Shown one piece after another: positions 17,395 to 25,516 of a DNA stretch of 64,000 bases; the first letter of the stretch is position 1; each line of letters starts with the position of its first letter. Under the pieces are notes generated by a model that saw only the letters and a list, made by a program, of their open reading frames with translations, did no database searches and was not told the DNA's origin. The position numbers and the translations under genes are program-made. The stretch covers positions 124,001 through 188,000 of the forward strand of contig JAEUVX010000010.1 of assembly GCA_016786615.1 (NCBI GenBank), read 5' to 3'. Source of the DNA: Flavipsychrobacter sp. (GTDB lineage: Bacteria > Bacteroidota > Bacteroidia > Chitinophagales > Chitinophagaceae).

Positions 17395-17913
17395 TTATTT
17401 AATCATTTCCCAAAGCACCACACCCATGCTTACAGATATATTGAGTGAGTGTTTGCTGCCAAATTGAGGTATCTCTATGCATCCATCTGCCATGGCCATC
17501 ACTTCATCGTTCACCCCGCTTACCTCATTGCCAAATACCAATGCCACAGGTTCATTGTTCCATTGCAGCGTATTAAGCATGGTGCTATTGTGCGCCTGCT
17601 CTACGGTATATATTTTATGGCCTAGTGCCTTAGCATGGTTTACGGCATCCATGGTGGTTTCAAAATGCTTCCAGCTTACCGTTTCTGTAGCACCAAGCGC
17701 CGTTTTATGAATGTCCCTATGGGGAGGTGTTGGTGTATAACCACAGAGATATAAGGCTTCTATGGCAAAAGCATCGCCTGTGCGGAAGGCACTGCCCACG
17801 TTGTGCATACTGCGCACATCGTCCATTATCACTATTACCGGATGCTTTTCGGCAGCTTTCATTTCATCTGCACTCAGGCGTTCCAGCTCTTCCATCGTCT
17901 TTTTGGTAAACAT
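17395..17913 (-). CDS. SpoU/TrmH-family RNA 2'-O-methyltransferase
   Basis: 172 residues from ATG 17913 (protein start MFTKKTMEELERL). SPOUT fold with the three SpoU motifs: NVGSAFRTGDAF (motif 1, about residue 37), ALVFGNEVSGVNDEV (motif 2) and IPQFGSKHSLNISVSMGVVLWE (motif 3). These enzymes methylate the ribose 2'-OH of a tRNA or rRNA nucleotide with SAM. The TATCTTTG promoter element ends only four bases before this ATG, which rules out the longer in-frame start at 17973 and suggests a leaderless message. The target nucleotide is not deducible. Confidence 0.93.
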   Translation of the reverse strand: MFTKKTMEELERLSADEMKAAEKHPVIVIMDDVRSMHNVGSAFRTGDAFAIEALYLCGYTPTPPHRDIHKTALGATETVSWKHFETTMDAVNHAKALGHKIYTVEQAHNSTMLNTLQWNNEPVALVFGNEVSGVNDEVMAMADGCIEIPQFGSKHSLNISVSMGVVLWEMIK

Positions 17914-17917
17914 GCCG

Positions 17918-17960
17918 CAAAGATATGATTGGTTGCAAATTCTCAAATTCCTTATATTTG
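17918..17960. promoter_or_regulatory. Interleaved divergent promoters of the SpoU methyltransferase gene and clpS
   Basis: Minus strand: TTTG (17947 to 17944), 18-base spacer, TATCTTTG (17925 to 17918). Plus strand: TTG (17933-17935), 17-base spacer, TATATTTG (17953-17960). The -33 of each promoter lies inside the spacer of the other, so polymerases cannot occupy both at once. Confidence 0.75.
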
Positions 17961-17977
17961 CAAAAAATAACAAGTAA

Positions 17978-18280
17978 ATGAGTTCAAGAGAATATCAAAT
18001 GGGTGGTATTCAGTGGCAAACACAAGAGGATGCTGAAGAGGATGTACTGGTAGAGGAGATGCACAACCTGATAGTATGGAACGACGATGTAAACACGTTC
18101 GACCATGTTATCGAGTCGCTAATGGAAATCTGCGAACATTATCCTGAACAGGCAGAACAATGCGCACTTATTATTCATCACAAAGGAAAATGTGGTGTAA
18201 GAAAAGGCACTTTTGAGATGCTGCGCCCGCAAGCTGAAGCTCTAATAGACAGGGGCATTCAGGCAACTATCGATTATTGA
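17978..18280 (+). CDS. clpS: ATP-dependent Clp protease adaptor ClpS
   Basis: 100 residues. ClpS binds N-degron substrates and delivers them to ClpA/ClpC-ClpP. Visible are an acidic extension (QTQEDAEEDVLVEEM), the core LIVWNDDVNTFDHVIESLM with the conserved N-D-D-x-N-T-F/Y turn of the N-degron pocket, and HHKGKCGVRKGTFEML with the conserved His and Lys-Gly. Monocistronic, with a bidirectional-looking terminator after it. The promoter interlocks with that of the divergent methyltransferase gene. Confidence 0.95.
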   Translation: MSSREYQMGGIQWQTQEDAEEDVLVEEMHNLIVWNDDVNTFDHVIESLMEICEHYPEQAEQCALIIHHKGKCGVRKGTFEMLRPQAEALIDRGIQATIDY

Positions 18281-18302
18281 TTTATGAATTATAGCAAAAC
18301 AG

Positions 18303-18333
18303 AAATCCCCTTGTAGAAACAAGGGGATTTTTT
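18303..18333 (+). terminator. Terminator after clpS
   Basis: Perfect 11-bp stem AAATCCCCTTG / CAAGGGGATTT (18303-18313 with 18320-18330) followed by TTT. It sits between the convergent clpS and BamE-like genes and may serve both. Confidence 0.9.
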
Positions 18334-18347
18334 GTTACCTCTCGCAT

Positions 18348-18830
18348 TTATCCTTTTGCTTTAATGGATATATCTATATTCTGCAACAGCTCGTCTTTGA
18401 AGCTGAGCCGCAGCATACTGTTCTTATACCTATACATTACCAGCTGATTATTCTTTTCTACTCTGTATTCGTTTGGTATACCCAGCAAACGCACGGCATC
18501 ATTTGTTTTTGTAGTACCTGCATTTAGCTTGCATAACAGGCTTTGATCTGCCTCTGTCGCCGATGCGCTCGCTGAGTAATTATATTCCAGCAGTTGTTTA
18601 GTGGTCTTGTCCCATACCAGCATTACCCGCCTGTCTTTGTTATTATATAGCCATTGCTGTTTATTACCGTCATTGTTTATCGTGGTAGGCTCACCAAACA
18701 TTTCTTCAGCTTGTTTTTGGGTAGTTACACCCGGTTTAATATCCGTTACTTCGGGGGCAGGTATTGGAGTGCAAGCGTATACATGTACGCTGAAAACTGC
18801 CATCAGCGCGGCAAAGAGTATTTTCTTCAT
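18348..18830 (-). CDS. Exported BamE/SmpA-like two-repeat protein
   Basis: 160 residues from ATG 18830 (MKKILFAALMAVFSVHVYAC). The start was chosen because it opens a clean signal peptide; the upstream in-frame ATG at 18878 adds 16 uncharacteristic residues. The mature protein holds two copies of a short motif, PGVTTQKQAEEMFGEPT and AGTTKTNDAVRLLGIPN, each followed by a strand with WLYNNKD or YRYKNS. This is the arrangement of SmpA/BamE-type folds. The cysteine right after the signal (YAC) could be a lipid-attachment site, although the lipobox is poor. Role unknown. Confidence 0.75.
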   Translation of the reverse strand: MKKILFAALMAVFSVHVYACTPIPAPEVTDIKPGVTTQKQAEEMFGEPTTINNDGNKQQWLYNNKDRRVMLVWDKTTKQLLEYNYSASASATEADQSLLCKLNAGTTKTNDAVRLLGIPNEYRVEKNNQLVMYRYKNSMLRLSFKDELLQNIDISIKAKG

Positions 18831-18940
18831 AATAGTTGGTTTTGAGAATATAACGATGCGGATAGGGGCATATTGCATTTTCCCCCGTTTTCTGACCCTT
18901 TTATGATTTCTTTAAAGTTTCAACTATCCGCGATACCGAC

Positions 18941-18948
18941 TATTTTTG
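18941..18948 (+). promoter_or_regulatory. -7 promoter element of the dipeptidyl peptidase gene
   Basis: TATTTTTG, matching TAnnTTTG, 21 bases before the ATG at 18970. Confidence 0.6.
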
Positions 18949-18969
18949 GGGGATACATAGTACAGAATT

Positions 18970-21144
18970 ATGAAATACTCTCTGCTGATAGCGTCTTTAT
19001 TGGTTGTGCAGCTTGCCAATGCACAGGCTAAGAAACAAATAACCATGGACGACCTGTTCAAGAACAACACTTTTCGTATGAAGAGTGTCCCTGGTTTTAA
19101 TGGTATGAAAGATGGCAGGCATTATACTAAGATTGAACAGTCAGGTGATGTACAGATAATAAAGAAATACAACCTTGAAACAGGCGCTGAGCTGGAAGTG
19201 TTATTTGATAACAGTAAGACACTATTCAACGGCAAGCAATTGAAATTTGATGACTATAGCTTCAGCAAAGACGAGAAGAAACTGATGCTGAAGGCTGAGA
19301 GCCAGAATGTGTATCGCCGCTCTGTATTGAACAAAGTATATGTATACGATATAGCTACTAAAAGCATAGCATCTGTAGATAACGATAAAGTATTGCATGC
19401 AACATTCTCTCCTGATGGTAATGCGGTTGCTTATGTAAAAGGCAATAATCTGTACACCATCAACTTTGCAAACGGAGAGAACAAACAGGTAACAACAGAT
19501 GGCGAATGGAATAAAATAATAAACGGTAATTGCGATTGGGTGTATGAGGAAGAGTTTGAATTTACACGAGCATTCGACTGGTCGCCTGATGGTAAGTATA
19601 TAGCTTATTACAGATTCGACGAAACAAACGTTCCGCAATTCAATATGGCGATGTATGGAGGGCTTTATCCCAAAGATTATCAATACAAATACCCGAAAGC
19701 TGGTGAGCCTAATTCTGTAATAGAAATTAAAGTGTATGACTTTGCGAGTGGTAATATCATTAAAGCAGATATAGGTACAGAAACAGACCAGTATATACCA
19801 CGCATTAAATGGACGAACGACCCTAAGACGCTATGCATCTACCGAATGAACAGGTTGCAGAACAAATTGGAATTGTTATTTGCAAATGCTGCTACCGGTA
19901 AATCTGAAGTCATATACACTGAAGAAAATAAAAGTTACATAGAGATAAATGATAACATGGAGTTTTTGCCCGATAACAGCTCATTCATTTTTACGAGTGA
20001 AGTAAGTGGCTATTCACACCTGCACCTATGGGATTGGAAGAATAAGAAACTGACAGACCTGACACCCGGTAAATATGATATAGCAGACATAACAGGAGTA
20101 GATAAAACAAAGAAATTAGTTTACTACACTGCTGCGGAAAACAGCCCTGCAGAACGTAAGTTATATGTCATCAATTGGGATGGTAAAAAGCGTAAGACCA
20201 TTACAGCAGAAGATGGTGTACACTCCATTACGCCAATAGAGGGCTATCAGTACTTTTTAGATAAGTATTCAAAAATCAACCAGCCGCCGGTATATTATTT
20301 GCGTGATGCTGATGGCAAGATTCTGAAGATATTGGAGGATAATAAAGGGCTGAAAGATGTTATGGCTGATTACAACCTCGGTAATATAGCAATCAAACAG
20401 ATAGATTTGAGTGGTGGTAACACATTCTGGACATGGATGATAACACCTCCAAACTTCGATCCGAATAAAAAATATCCTGTACTGATGTATCAGTATAGCG
20501 GACCAGGTTCTCAGGAAGTAGCAGACAGGTTTCCGATACGCGATTTCTTCTGGCACCAGATGCTGGCACAGAAAGGGTATATCGTGTTTTGTGCTGATGG
20601 TACAGGTACTGGTTACCGAGGCGAGGCGTTTAAGAAAAAAACATATTTGCAACTTGGTAAGTACGAAAGTGATGACCAGATAGCTATTGCAAAATGGTTG
20701 GGCAGTCAAACTTATGTAGATAAAAGCCGCATTGGTATTTGGGGTTGGAGCTATGGAGGCTTTATGAGCAGCACCTGTGTATTCAAATCGCAGGATGTGT
20801 TTAAGATGGGGATTGCCGTAGCACCGGTTAGCAACTGGCGCTACTATGATAATATATACACAGAACGCTATATGCGTACCCCAAGGGAAAATGCTGAAGG
20901 CTACGATAATAATGCCCCTGAGAAGATGGCAGGCAATCTGAATGCCAAATACCTGCTGATACACGGCACGGCTGATGATAATGTACACTTTCAGAATGCA
21001 GTGATGCTGACAGATGCGTTGATTAAGGCGAATAAAGAATTTGATGGGGAGTATTATCCTAACAAGAATCATGGTATTTCTGGTGGTATAACGCGGTACC
21101 ACTTATATAAAAGAATGACAGATTTCATTCTCAGCAATCTTTAG
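18970..21144 (+). CDS. Dipeptidyl peptidase IV (S9B serine peptidase), exported
   Basis: 724 residues with a signal peptide (to about ANA/QA near residue 18). The N-terminal half is a beta-propeller (for example the WSPDGKYIAYYRFDE and EEEFEFTRAFDWS segments, the latter containing the Glu-Glu pair that binds the substrate N-terminus in DPP-IV). The C-terminal half is an alpha/beta hydrolase with Ser594 in GWSYGGF, an Asp at 669/670 in HGTADDNVHF and His701 in NKNHGISG. It removes X-Pro dipeptides from peptides in the periplasm. Typical length for Bacteroidota DPP-IV. The next gene starts 15 bases downstream. Confidence 0.96.
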   Translation: MKYSLLIASLLVVQLANAQAKKQITMDDLFKNNTFRMKSVPGFNGMKDGRHYTKIEQSGDVQIIKKYNLETGAELEVLFDNSKTLFNGKQLKFDDYSFSKDEKKLMLKAESQNVYRRSVLNKVYVYDIATKSIASVDNDKVLHATFSPDGNAVAYVKGNNLYTINFANGENKQVTTDGEWNKIINGNCDWVYEEEFEFTRAFDWSPDGKYIAYYRFDETNVPQFNMAMYGGLYPKDYQYKYPKAGEPNSVIEIKVYDFASGNIIKADIGTETDQYIPRIKWTNDPKTLCIYRMNRLQNKLELLFANAATGKSEVIYTEENKSYIEINDNMEFLPDNSSFIFTSEVSGYSHLHLWDWKNKKLTDLTPGKYDIADITGVDKTKKLVYYTAAENSPAERKLYVINWDGKKRKTITAEDGVHSITPIEGYQYFLDKYSKINQPPVYYLRDADGKILKILEDNKGLKDVMADYNLGNIAIKQIDLSGGNTFWTWMITPPNFDPNKKYPVLMYQYSGPGSQEVADRFPIRDFFWHQMLAQKGYIVFCADGTGTGYRGEAFKKKTYLQLGKYESDDQIAIAKWLGSQTYVDKSRIGIWGWSYGGFMSSTCVFKSQDVFKMGIAVAPVSNWRYYDNIYTERYMRTPRENAEGYDNNAPEKMAGNLNAKYLLIHGTADDNVHFQNAVMLTDALIKANKEFDGEYYPNKNHGISGGITRYHLYKRMTDFILSNL

Positions 21145-21158
21145 CCGTAATTTGTGGT

Positions 21159-22103
21159 ATGACAAGACTGGAAGCTACCATTCTGCAATTACCACCAGTA
21201 AAAGTGCTTACTAATTGGGCTAAGGGGGTAGTGTTGCCTGGTTTTCAGGGGGTGTCGTTGTTTGATGTTGGTAAATTCTTTTATAAAGAGGTAACCAATA
21301 CAAAAGTGAATGTACGAGCCGCTGCGGTCACATATAATTTTTTGATGGCGATACCGCCAACATTGTTATTCCTGTTTTCATTGATACCTTACCTACCCTT
21401 AGGTGATGTACAGGTTACTATATTGGATACACTTAAATTGTTGGCTTTACCCCCCGCCATTTATAATAGCATATCCGGTATTATTATAGACTTTCTGAAT
21501 ACAGAAAGAAATGATGTATTATCATATGGTATCTTACTGACATTGTTTTTCTCTTCAAACGGCATGATGGGATTAATGAATACATTCGATAGGGGAACTT
21601 CCATACATGTAAAACGTTCGGGGTTGAAACGCAGATGGACATCCATCAAACTGACTGTGATGTTAATATGTGTTGCTATCATCAGTCTGGCAGCACTCAT
21701 CCTGCAGACAGAAGCATTAAATGAGATTATACTGAGTGTATTTAATAATGTAATTATAGTAAAGCTGTTAAGTATGCTGATACTTATTGGCTTGATATTT
21801 TGTATGATTTCTATTGTCTATACTTATGGGCCTTCAATGGTACACAGGTTTAGTTTTGTATCACCCGGTTCTGTTTTTGCTACAGTACTGAGTGTTGTGG
21901 CAACAGTAGTATTCTTTTTTATGGTCAACAACTTTATCAATTATGATAAAGTATATGGTTCTATCGGGTCGTTGATGGCATTTATGGTTTGGGTGTGGTT
22001 GAATACGATGGTTATCATATTAGGATATGAACTCAATGTCAGCATATTGTTGGGCAAATTTTCTGTAAAGCATGAGAGTGAAAGCAAGAAAAATAGTAAG
22101 TAG
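21159..22103 (+). CDS. YihY/BrkB-family inner-membrane protein
   Basis: 314 residues with about six membrane helices. YihY/virulence factor BrkB family (once named ribonuclease BN). Characteristic segments are VNVRAAAVTYNFLMAIPPTLLF at about residues 48-70, LFFSSNGMMGLMNTFDRG at about 128-145, YTYGPS in the middle and WVWLNTMVIILGYELN at about 275-290. Biochemical function unknown. The frame overlaps the following gene by 32 bases, and the preceding DPP-IV gene ends 14 bases before, so these three genes are probably one transcript. Confidence 0.9.
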   Translation: MTRLEATILQLPPVKVLTNWAKGVVLPGFQGVSLFDVGKFFYKEVTNTKVNVRAAAVTYNFLMAIPPTLLFLFSLIPYLPLGDVQVTILDTLKLLALPPAIYNSISGIIIDFLNTERNDVLSYGILLTLFFSSNGMMGLMNTFDRGTSIHVKRSGLKRRWTSIKLTVMLICVAIISLAALILQTEALNEIILSVFNNVIIVKLLSMLILIGLIFCMISIVYTYGPSMVHRFSFVSPGSVFATVLSVVATVVFFFMVNNFINYDKVYGSIGSLMAFMVWVWLNTMVIILGYELNVSILLGKFSVKHESESKKNSK

Positions 22104-23436
22104 TATAGCAGGTATATTAATATTATTTCAATCGTGTGATAACCCAAACAGGCTACCCGATAATGTAACATTCACTGAGCATATTGCACCGCTGATGTAC
22201 AAGAACTGTACAGGTTGCCACAGGGAGGGTGGTGGTGCACACTTCAATCTTGTTACTTATGCCGATGCTAAGAAGTATGGTGCGGCAAGTGCATTTGTGA
22301 TGCGTGAACGCATGATGCCACCCTGGCCTGCAGACCCTCACTATACTGAGTTTGTTGGTCAGAAGGTAGTAAGCGAACATGATATACGACTTGTAGAAAA
22401 ATGGGTACAGGATGGTATGAAGGAGGGGCCTGCAGATAAAATGCCATCATTACCGGATTACCCGAAAGGTTCATTGATAGGTACGCCTGATTTGCGTATT
22501 CCTGTGGAGCCGTATTATTTGCCCGCTAACAACAGCGATAAGTTTTTGTTGGTTAAAGTGCCGTTTGAACTGCCTGCAGATACTTACGCAAGTGTTATAG
22601 AGTTTATGCCCGGAAATGGTGGAGTAGTGCATCATGTGAATGGTGATATGGTGAAGTATGACTTTAACAAAAAGAAGACCGTTTATATAGGTGATAATAT
22701 TGCGGATATGGTTGAGGATACTACTATAAAACTCGCATTTGAAAAACTTGGTTTGCCCAATGATGATGGTACATATCCTACGTTGCAAAAGTCTGTAGTA
22801 AACTACCTGCCCGGTACTTATGGGCAACGCTATCCTGAAGGATTGGGTGGATACAAGCTGCCACGTAAAGGTGCCTTTATTTTAAATGATTTACATTATG
22901 GTTTCACAAAGAATAAAGCCGTGTGGGACAGCTCATATATCAATGTATTCTTTTCAAAACTACCACCTGACAGGCCTGTTAAAGAATTTCAATTGGGTAC
23001 AATTGGTGTATCGCCTGTATTGCCCGACCTGATATTGGAACCCAACACAGTAAAGAATGTATATACTAAGTACACCTTACCCGAAGATATATCTGTACTT
23101 ACCATCAACCCACACATGCACCTGATAGGTAAGAGTTTTAAAGCCTATGCATTAAAGCCCGATGGTGATACAATCCGTTTAATATCAATACCTAAGTGGG
23201 ATTTTAACTGGCAGTATTTCTACACATTCAAGAAGCTGGTGAAAATACCAAAGGGTAGCACCATAGTGGCAGAAGGTGTGTATGATAATACGAAGAACAA
23301 TATGAACAATCCTTTCAGCCCTCCCAGATTGGTAAAAGACCAGGATGGCAGTATGCGTGCAACAGATGAGATGTTTCAGTTCATCATTACCTATGTACCA
23401 TATAAAACAGGTGATGAAAATATAAGCCTTGAATAA
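22072..23436 (+). CDS. Lipoprotein with cytochrome c domain fused to a copper type II monooxygenase-like domain
   Basis: 454 residues. Lipoprotein signal with Cys22 (LFQSC). A short cytochrome c domain has heme motif C46-T-G-C49-H50 and a possible axial methionine in RMMPPW. The rest resembles the PHM-type copper ascorbate-dependent monooxygenase fold: a His-His pair at 187-188 (VVHHVNGD) and a His-Met-His at 348-350 (NPHMHLIGKSF), which is the expected type of copper ligand set. The protein probably oxidises a small substrate in the periplasm, with the heme passing electrons. The substrate is unknown. The gene overlaps the brkB-like gene and is followed 55 bases later by a thioredoxin-like gene. 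Confidence 0.82.
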   Translation: MRVKARKIVSSIAGILILFQSCDNPNRLPDNVTFTEHIAPLMYKNCTGCHREGGGAHFNLVTYADAKKYGAASAFVMRERMMPPWPADPHYTEFVGQKVVSEHDIRLVEKWVQDGMKEGPADKMPSLPDYPKGSLIGTPDLRIPVEPYYLPANNSDKFLLVKVPFELPADTYASVIEFMPGNGGVVHHVNGDMVKYDFNKKKTVYIGDNIADMVEDTTIKLAFEKLGLPNDDGTYPTLQKSVVNYLPGTYGQRYPEGLGGYKLPRKGAFILNDLHYGFTKNKAVWDSSYINVFFSKLPPDRPVKEFQLGTIGVSPVLPDLILEPNTVKNVYTKYTLPEDISVLTINPHMHLIGKSFKAYALKPDGDTIRLISIPKWDFNWQYFYTFKKLVKIPKGSTIVAEGVYDNTKNNMNNPFSPPRLVKDQDGSMRATDEMFQFIITYVPYKTGDENISLE

Positions 23437-23491
23437 ACCTTAACAGTTCTCAATAGTCCATATCCCTTAACTTCATAAAAAATAACATTGC

Positions 23492-24094
23492 ATGAAAAAT
23501 CTTTTGCTGACTGCCGCATTATTCAGTTCATTTTCTGTACTTGCACAAAACAATATCACGAGCATAGAAGTAGGAACAACAATACCTATGGCGGATGCTA
23601 AAATGAAATCGACTGATGGTAAAACAATATCCCTTGACAAAGCCAAGACCAATAATGGCTTACTGGTAATGTTCTCTTGCAATACCTGTCCGTATGTTAT
23701 TAAGAGTGAAGGTCGTACAAAAGAAATGATGGACTATGCTATGAGCAAACAAATAGGCATGGTTATCATAAACTCGAACGAGGCCAAGCGTGGAGATGAG
23801 GATTCTGACAAAGCAATGGCTAAATATGCAAAAAAGATGGGGTATAAAGTGCCCTATGTAATAGATGAGAAATCGGCTGTGGCAGATGCGTTTGGTGCTA
23901 CACGTACACCGGAGGTTTTCCTGTTTGACGGTAACGGTAAACTGATGTATAAAGGTGCCATGGAAGATAATCCATCTAACCCTTCAGAATCTAAAAATAT
24001 GTTTCTGAAAGATGCAATTGATAAAATAGTGGCAGGTCAGGTGCCCGACCCTAATAGTACCAAATCAATTGGTTGTACTATTAAACGTATGTAA
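23492..24094 (+). CDS. Periplasmic thioredoxin-like protein (AhpC/TSA-redoxin type) with CNTC motif
   Basis: 200 residues, signal peptide to about LAQ at residue 21. Thioredoxin-fold redoxin with the active-site pair C68-N-T-C71 (MFSCNTCPYV) and the cis-proline segment TRTPEVFLFD. The insert VIINSNEAKRGDEDS is typical of the Bacteroidota 'thioredoxin family' proteins with a Cys-Asn-Thr-Cys-Pro-Tyr site. It follows the heme/copper lipoprotein gene and may keep its cysteines or copper site reduced (inference). A third cysteine lies near the C-terminus (IGCTIKRM). Confidence 0.85.
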   Translation: MKNLLLTAALFSSFSVLAQNNITSIEVGTTIPMADAKMKSTDGKTISLDKAKTNNGLLVMFSCNTCPYVIKSEGRTKEMMDYAMSKQIGMVIINSNEAKRGDEDSDKAMAKYAKKMGYKVPYVIDEKSAVADAFGATRTPEVFLFDGNGKLMYKGAMEDNPSNPSESKNMFLKDAIDKIVAGQVPDPNSTKSIGCTIKRM

Positions 24095-24129
24095 TCTGTT
24101 TGTTATCAATATATTACGGTTTTAGTTGA

Positions 24130-24163
24130 AAGGCGGGGCATAATGCTTCGCCTTCTTCATTTT
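24130..24163 (+). terminator. Probable terminator after the thioredoxin-like gene
   Basis: AAGGCG pairs with CGCCTT and an inner GCAT pairs with ATGC (24130-24154), followed by CTTCATTTT. The stem has unpaired bases in the middle, so it is moderate. Confidence 0.55.
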
Positions 24164-24227
24164 CCCGATTTTGAGTGTAGTTTTTCCCGATTTTGAAAGC
24201 GCAGATAAGTTTGCTCTTATACTTTTG
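24160..24227 (+). promoter_or_regulatory. Promoter of the DUF4856-imelysin-HTTM-receptor operon with an exact 15-bp direct repeat
   Basis: TTTTCCCGATTTTGA occurs at 24160-24174 and again at 24182-24196, start-to-start 22 bp, about two helix turns, so the copies face the same side of DNA. The -7 element TACTTTTG (24220-24227) follows. The TTTG at the end of the second copy (24192-24195) is at roughly the -33 position. Paired direct repeats of this spacing upstream of -33 are typical of activator sites such as LytTR response regulators; the actual regulator is unknown. Confidence 0.65.
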
Positions 24228-24255
24228 CGCCACTCAAACGAATTATAAGGATATA

Positions 24256-25437
24256 ATGAAAAAGCAATTAATAGTAGGAGCAGGTTTAATGGCAGTAATG
24301 TTTGCATCTTGTAAAAAGGATGACAATACAACGGTAACACCAAACGAAAATCTGAAAGTACCATATTCTACGCTGACATCGACTACCAACTATTTCGAAA
24401 CATTTAAAGGTACTGATAGTAAAACAACTGTAGATTTCGCAGGACAAACTACCCGTATCAGTATGCTGAAAGAAATAGACGCATATATGAAGAAAGGTGT
24501 AACATCTGCTATCACAGCAGCTAAGCTGAAGGATATGTATGAAAACAAAAACAGTGCTTTTACTAATGCTGCATTGAATAGCGCTACTGATAAAACAATC
24601 GTTTCAAAAACGGCACAGTCTTTTGCTACTGTAGATGCAGATGCTGAACGTCAGCGTTTTTACGGATACTTCACTCAACTGGAAGCTGCAAGCAATTCAT
24701 TTGCACAAACAGCAGAACAGGGTAAAGCAGGTGTGCTGGATGGCAAGTATCTGGTAAATGAAAAAGGTTTTGAATATGGACAGTTTGTACAAAAAGGCCT
24801 GATAGGTGCTATGATGCTCGACCAGATCAGCAACATCTACATGGGTACCGAAAAGCAAGCTGCTGATAATAACACAATCGTAAGTGGTAAAAACTATACT
24901 GCGCTGGAACACCATTGGGATGAGGCTTATGGCTACCTTACTGCTAATGAAATGTATCCTAAAAAAGACCCTGCAGATGCTACTAAGTGGTTAGAAACAT
25001 ATCTGGGTAGTTATGTTCGTCAGGTGAGTACTTCAGTTGGTGGTGAAAATGCTGCTGATATTTACATAGCATTGCTGAAAGGCCGTGCTGCCATTGTAAA
25101 TAAAGACCTGACAACACGCGATGCAGAGATAGCATATGTTCGCTCATCATTGGAAAAAGCTATTGCTATCATAGCAATCAGCTACCTGAATAAAACAAAA
25201 ACAGCTACTACAGATGGTGCTAAGTTTCACTCATTGTCTGAAGGTTATGGTTTTATATACTCATTGAGGTTTGCACACAATGCAAAAATTAACAAGGCTA
25301 AGTCTGATGAGCTGTTGAATGTATTATCAAATAAAGCAAATGGTTTCTGGTCTCTGACGAACGCTGATATAGACAATGTTCGCGACCAGATAGCAGCTGC
25401 ATTCGGTATTAATAAAGAAGTGGTTGTGAACCACTAA
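24256..25437 (+). CDS. DUF4856 lipoprotein, first gene of a metal-uptake operon
   Basis: 393 residues from ATG 24256, which opens a lipoprotein signal (MKKQLIVGAGLMAVMFASCKKDD, Cys19). The longer in-frame start at 24193 lies upstream of the predicted transcription start and is rejected. The DUF4856 hallmark ALEHHWDEAYGYL is at about residues 213-227. The family resembles the all-helical imelysin-like peptidase-fold proteins, with which it is often encoded. Likely a surface or periplasmic binding lipoprotein acting together with the imelysin protein encoded 80 bases downstream. Ligand unknown; iron is the working guess from context. Confidence 0.88.
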   Translation: MKKQLIVGAGLMAVMFASCKKDDNTTVTPNENLKVPYSTLTSTTNYFETFKGTDSKTTVDFAGQTTRISMLKEIDAYMKKGVTSAITAAKLKDMYENKNSAFTNAALNSATDKTIVSKTAQSFATVDADAERQRFYGYFTQLEAASNSFAQTAEQGKAGVLDGKYLVNEKGFEYGQFVQKGLIGAMMLDQISNIYMGTEKQAADNNTIVSGKNYTALEHHWDEAYGYLTANEMYPKKDPADATKWLETYLGSYVRQVSTSVGGENAADIYIALLKGRAAIVNKDLTTRDAEIAYVRSSLEKAIAIIAISYLNKTKTATTDGAKFHSLSEGYGFIYSLRFAHNAKINKAKSDELLNVLSNKANGFWSLTNADIDNVRDQIAAAFGINKEVVVNH

Positions 25438-25462
25438 AACAATATTGCAGTTTGGTTTTTCT

Positions 25463-25492
25463 GTAAAGCGGTGATTATGTTCATCGCTTTAC
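25463..25492 (+). other. Intra-operon hairpin between the DUF4856 and imelysin genes
   Basis: GTAAAGCG pairs with CGCTTTAC (25463-25470 with 25485-25492), with further TGA/TCA pairing inside. There is no T run after it, so it is more likely an RNA-processing or stability element than a terminator. Confidence 0.5.
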
Positions 25493-25516
25493 CCGTTAAA
25501 AAGAGTGAATTTAAAA

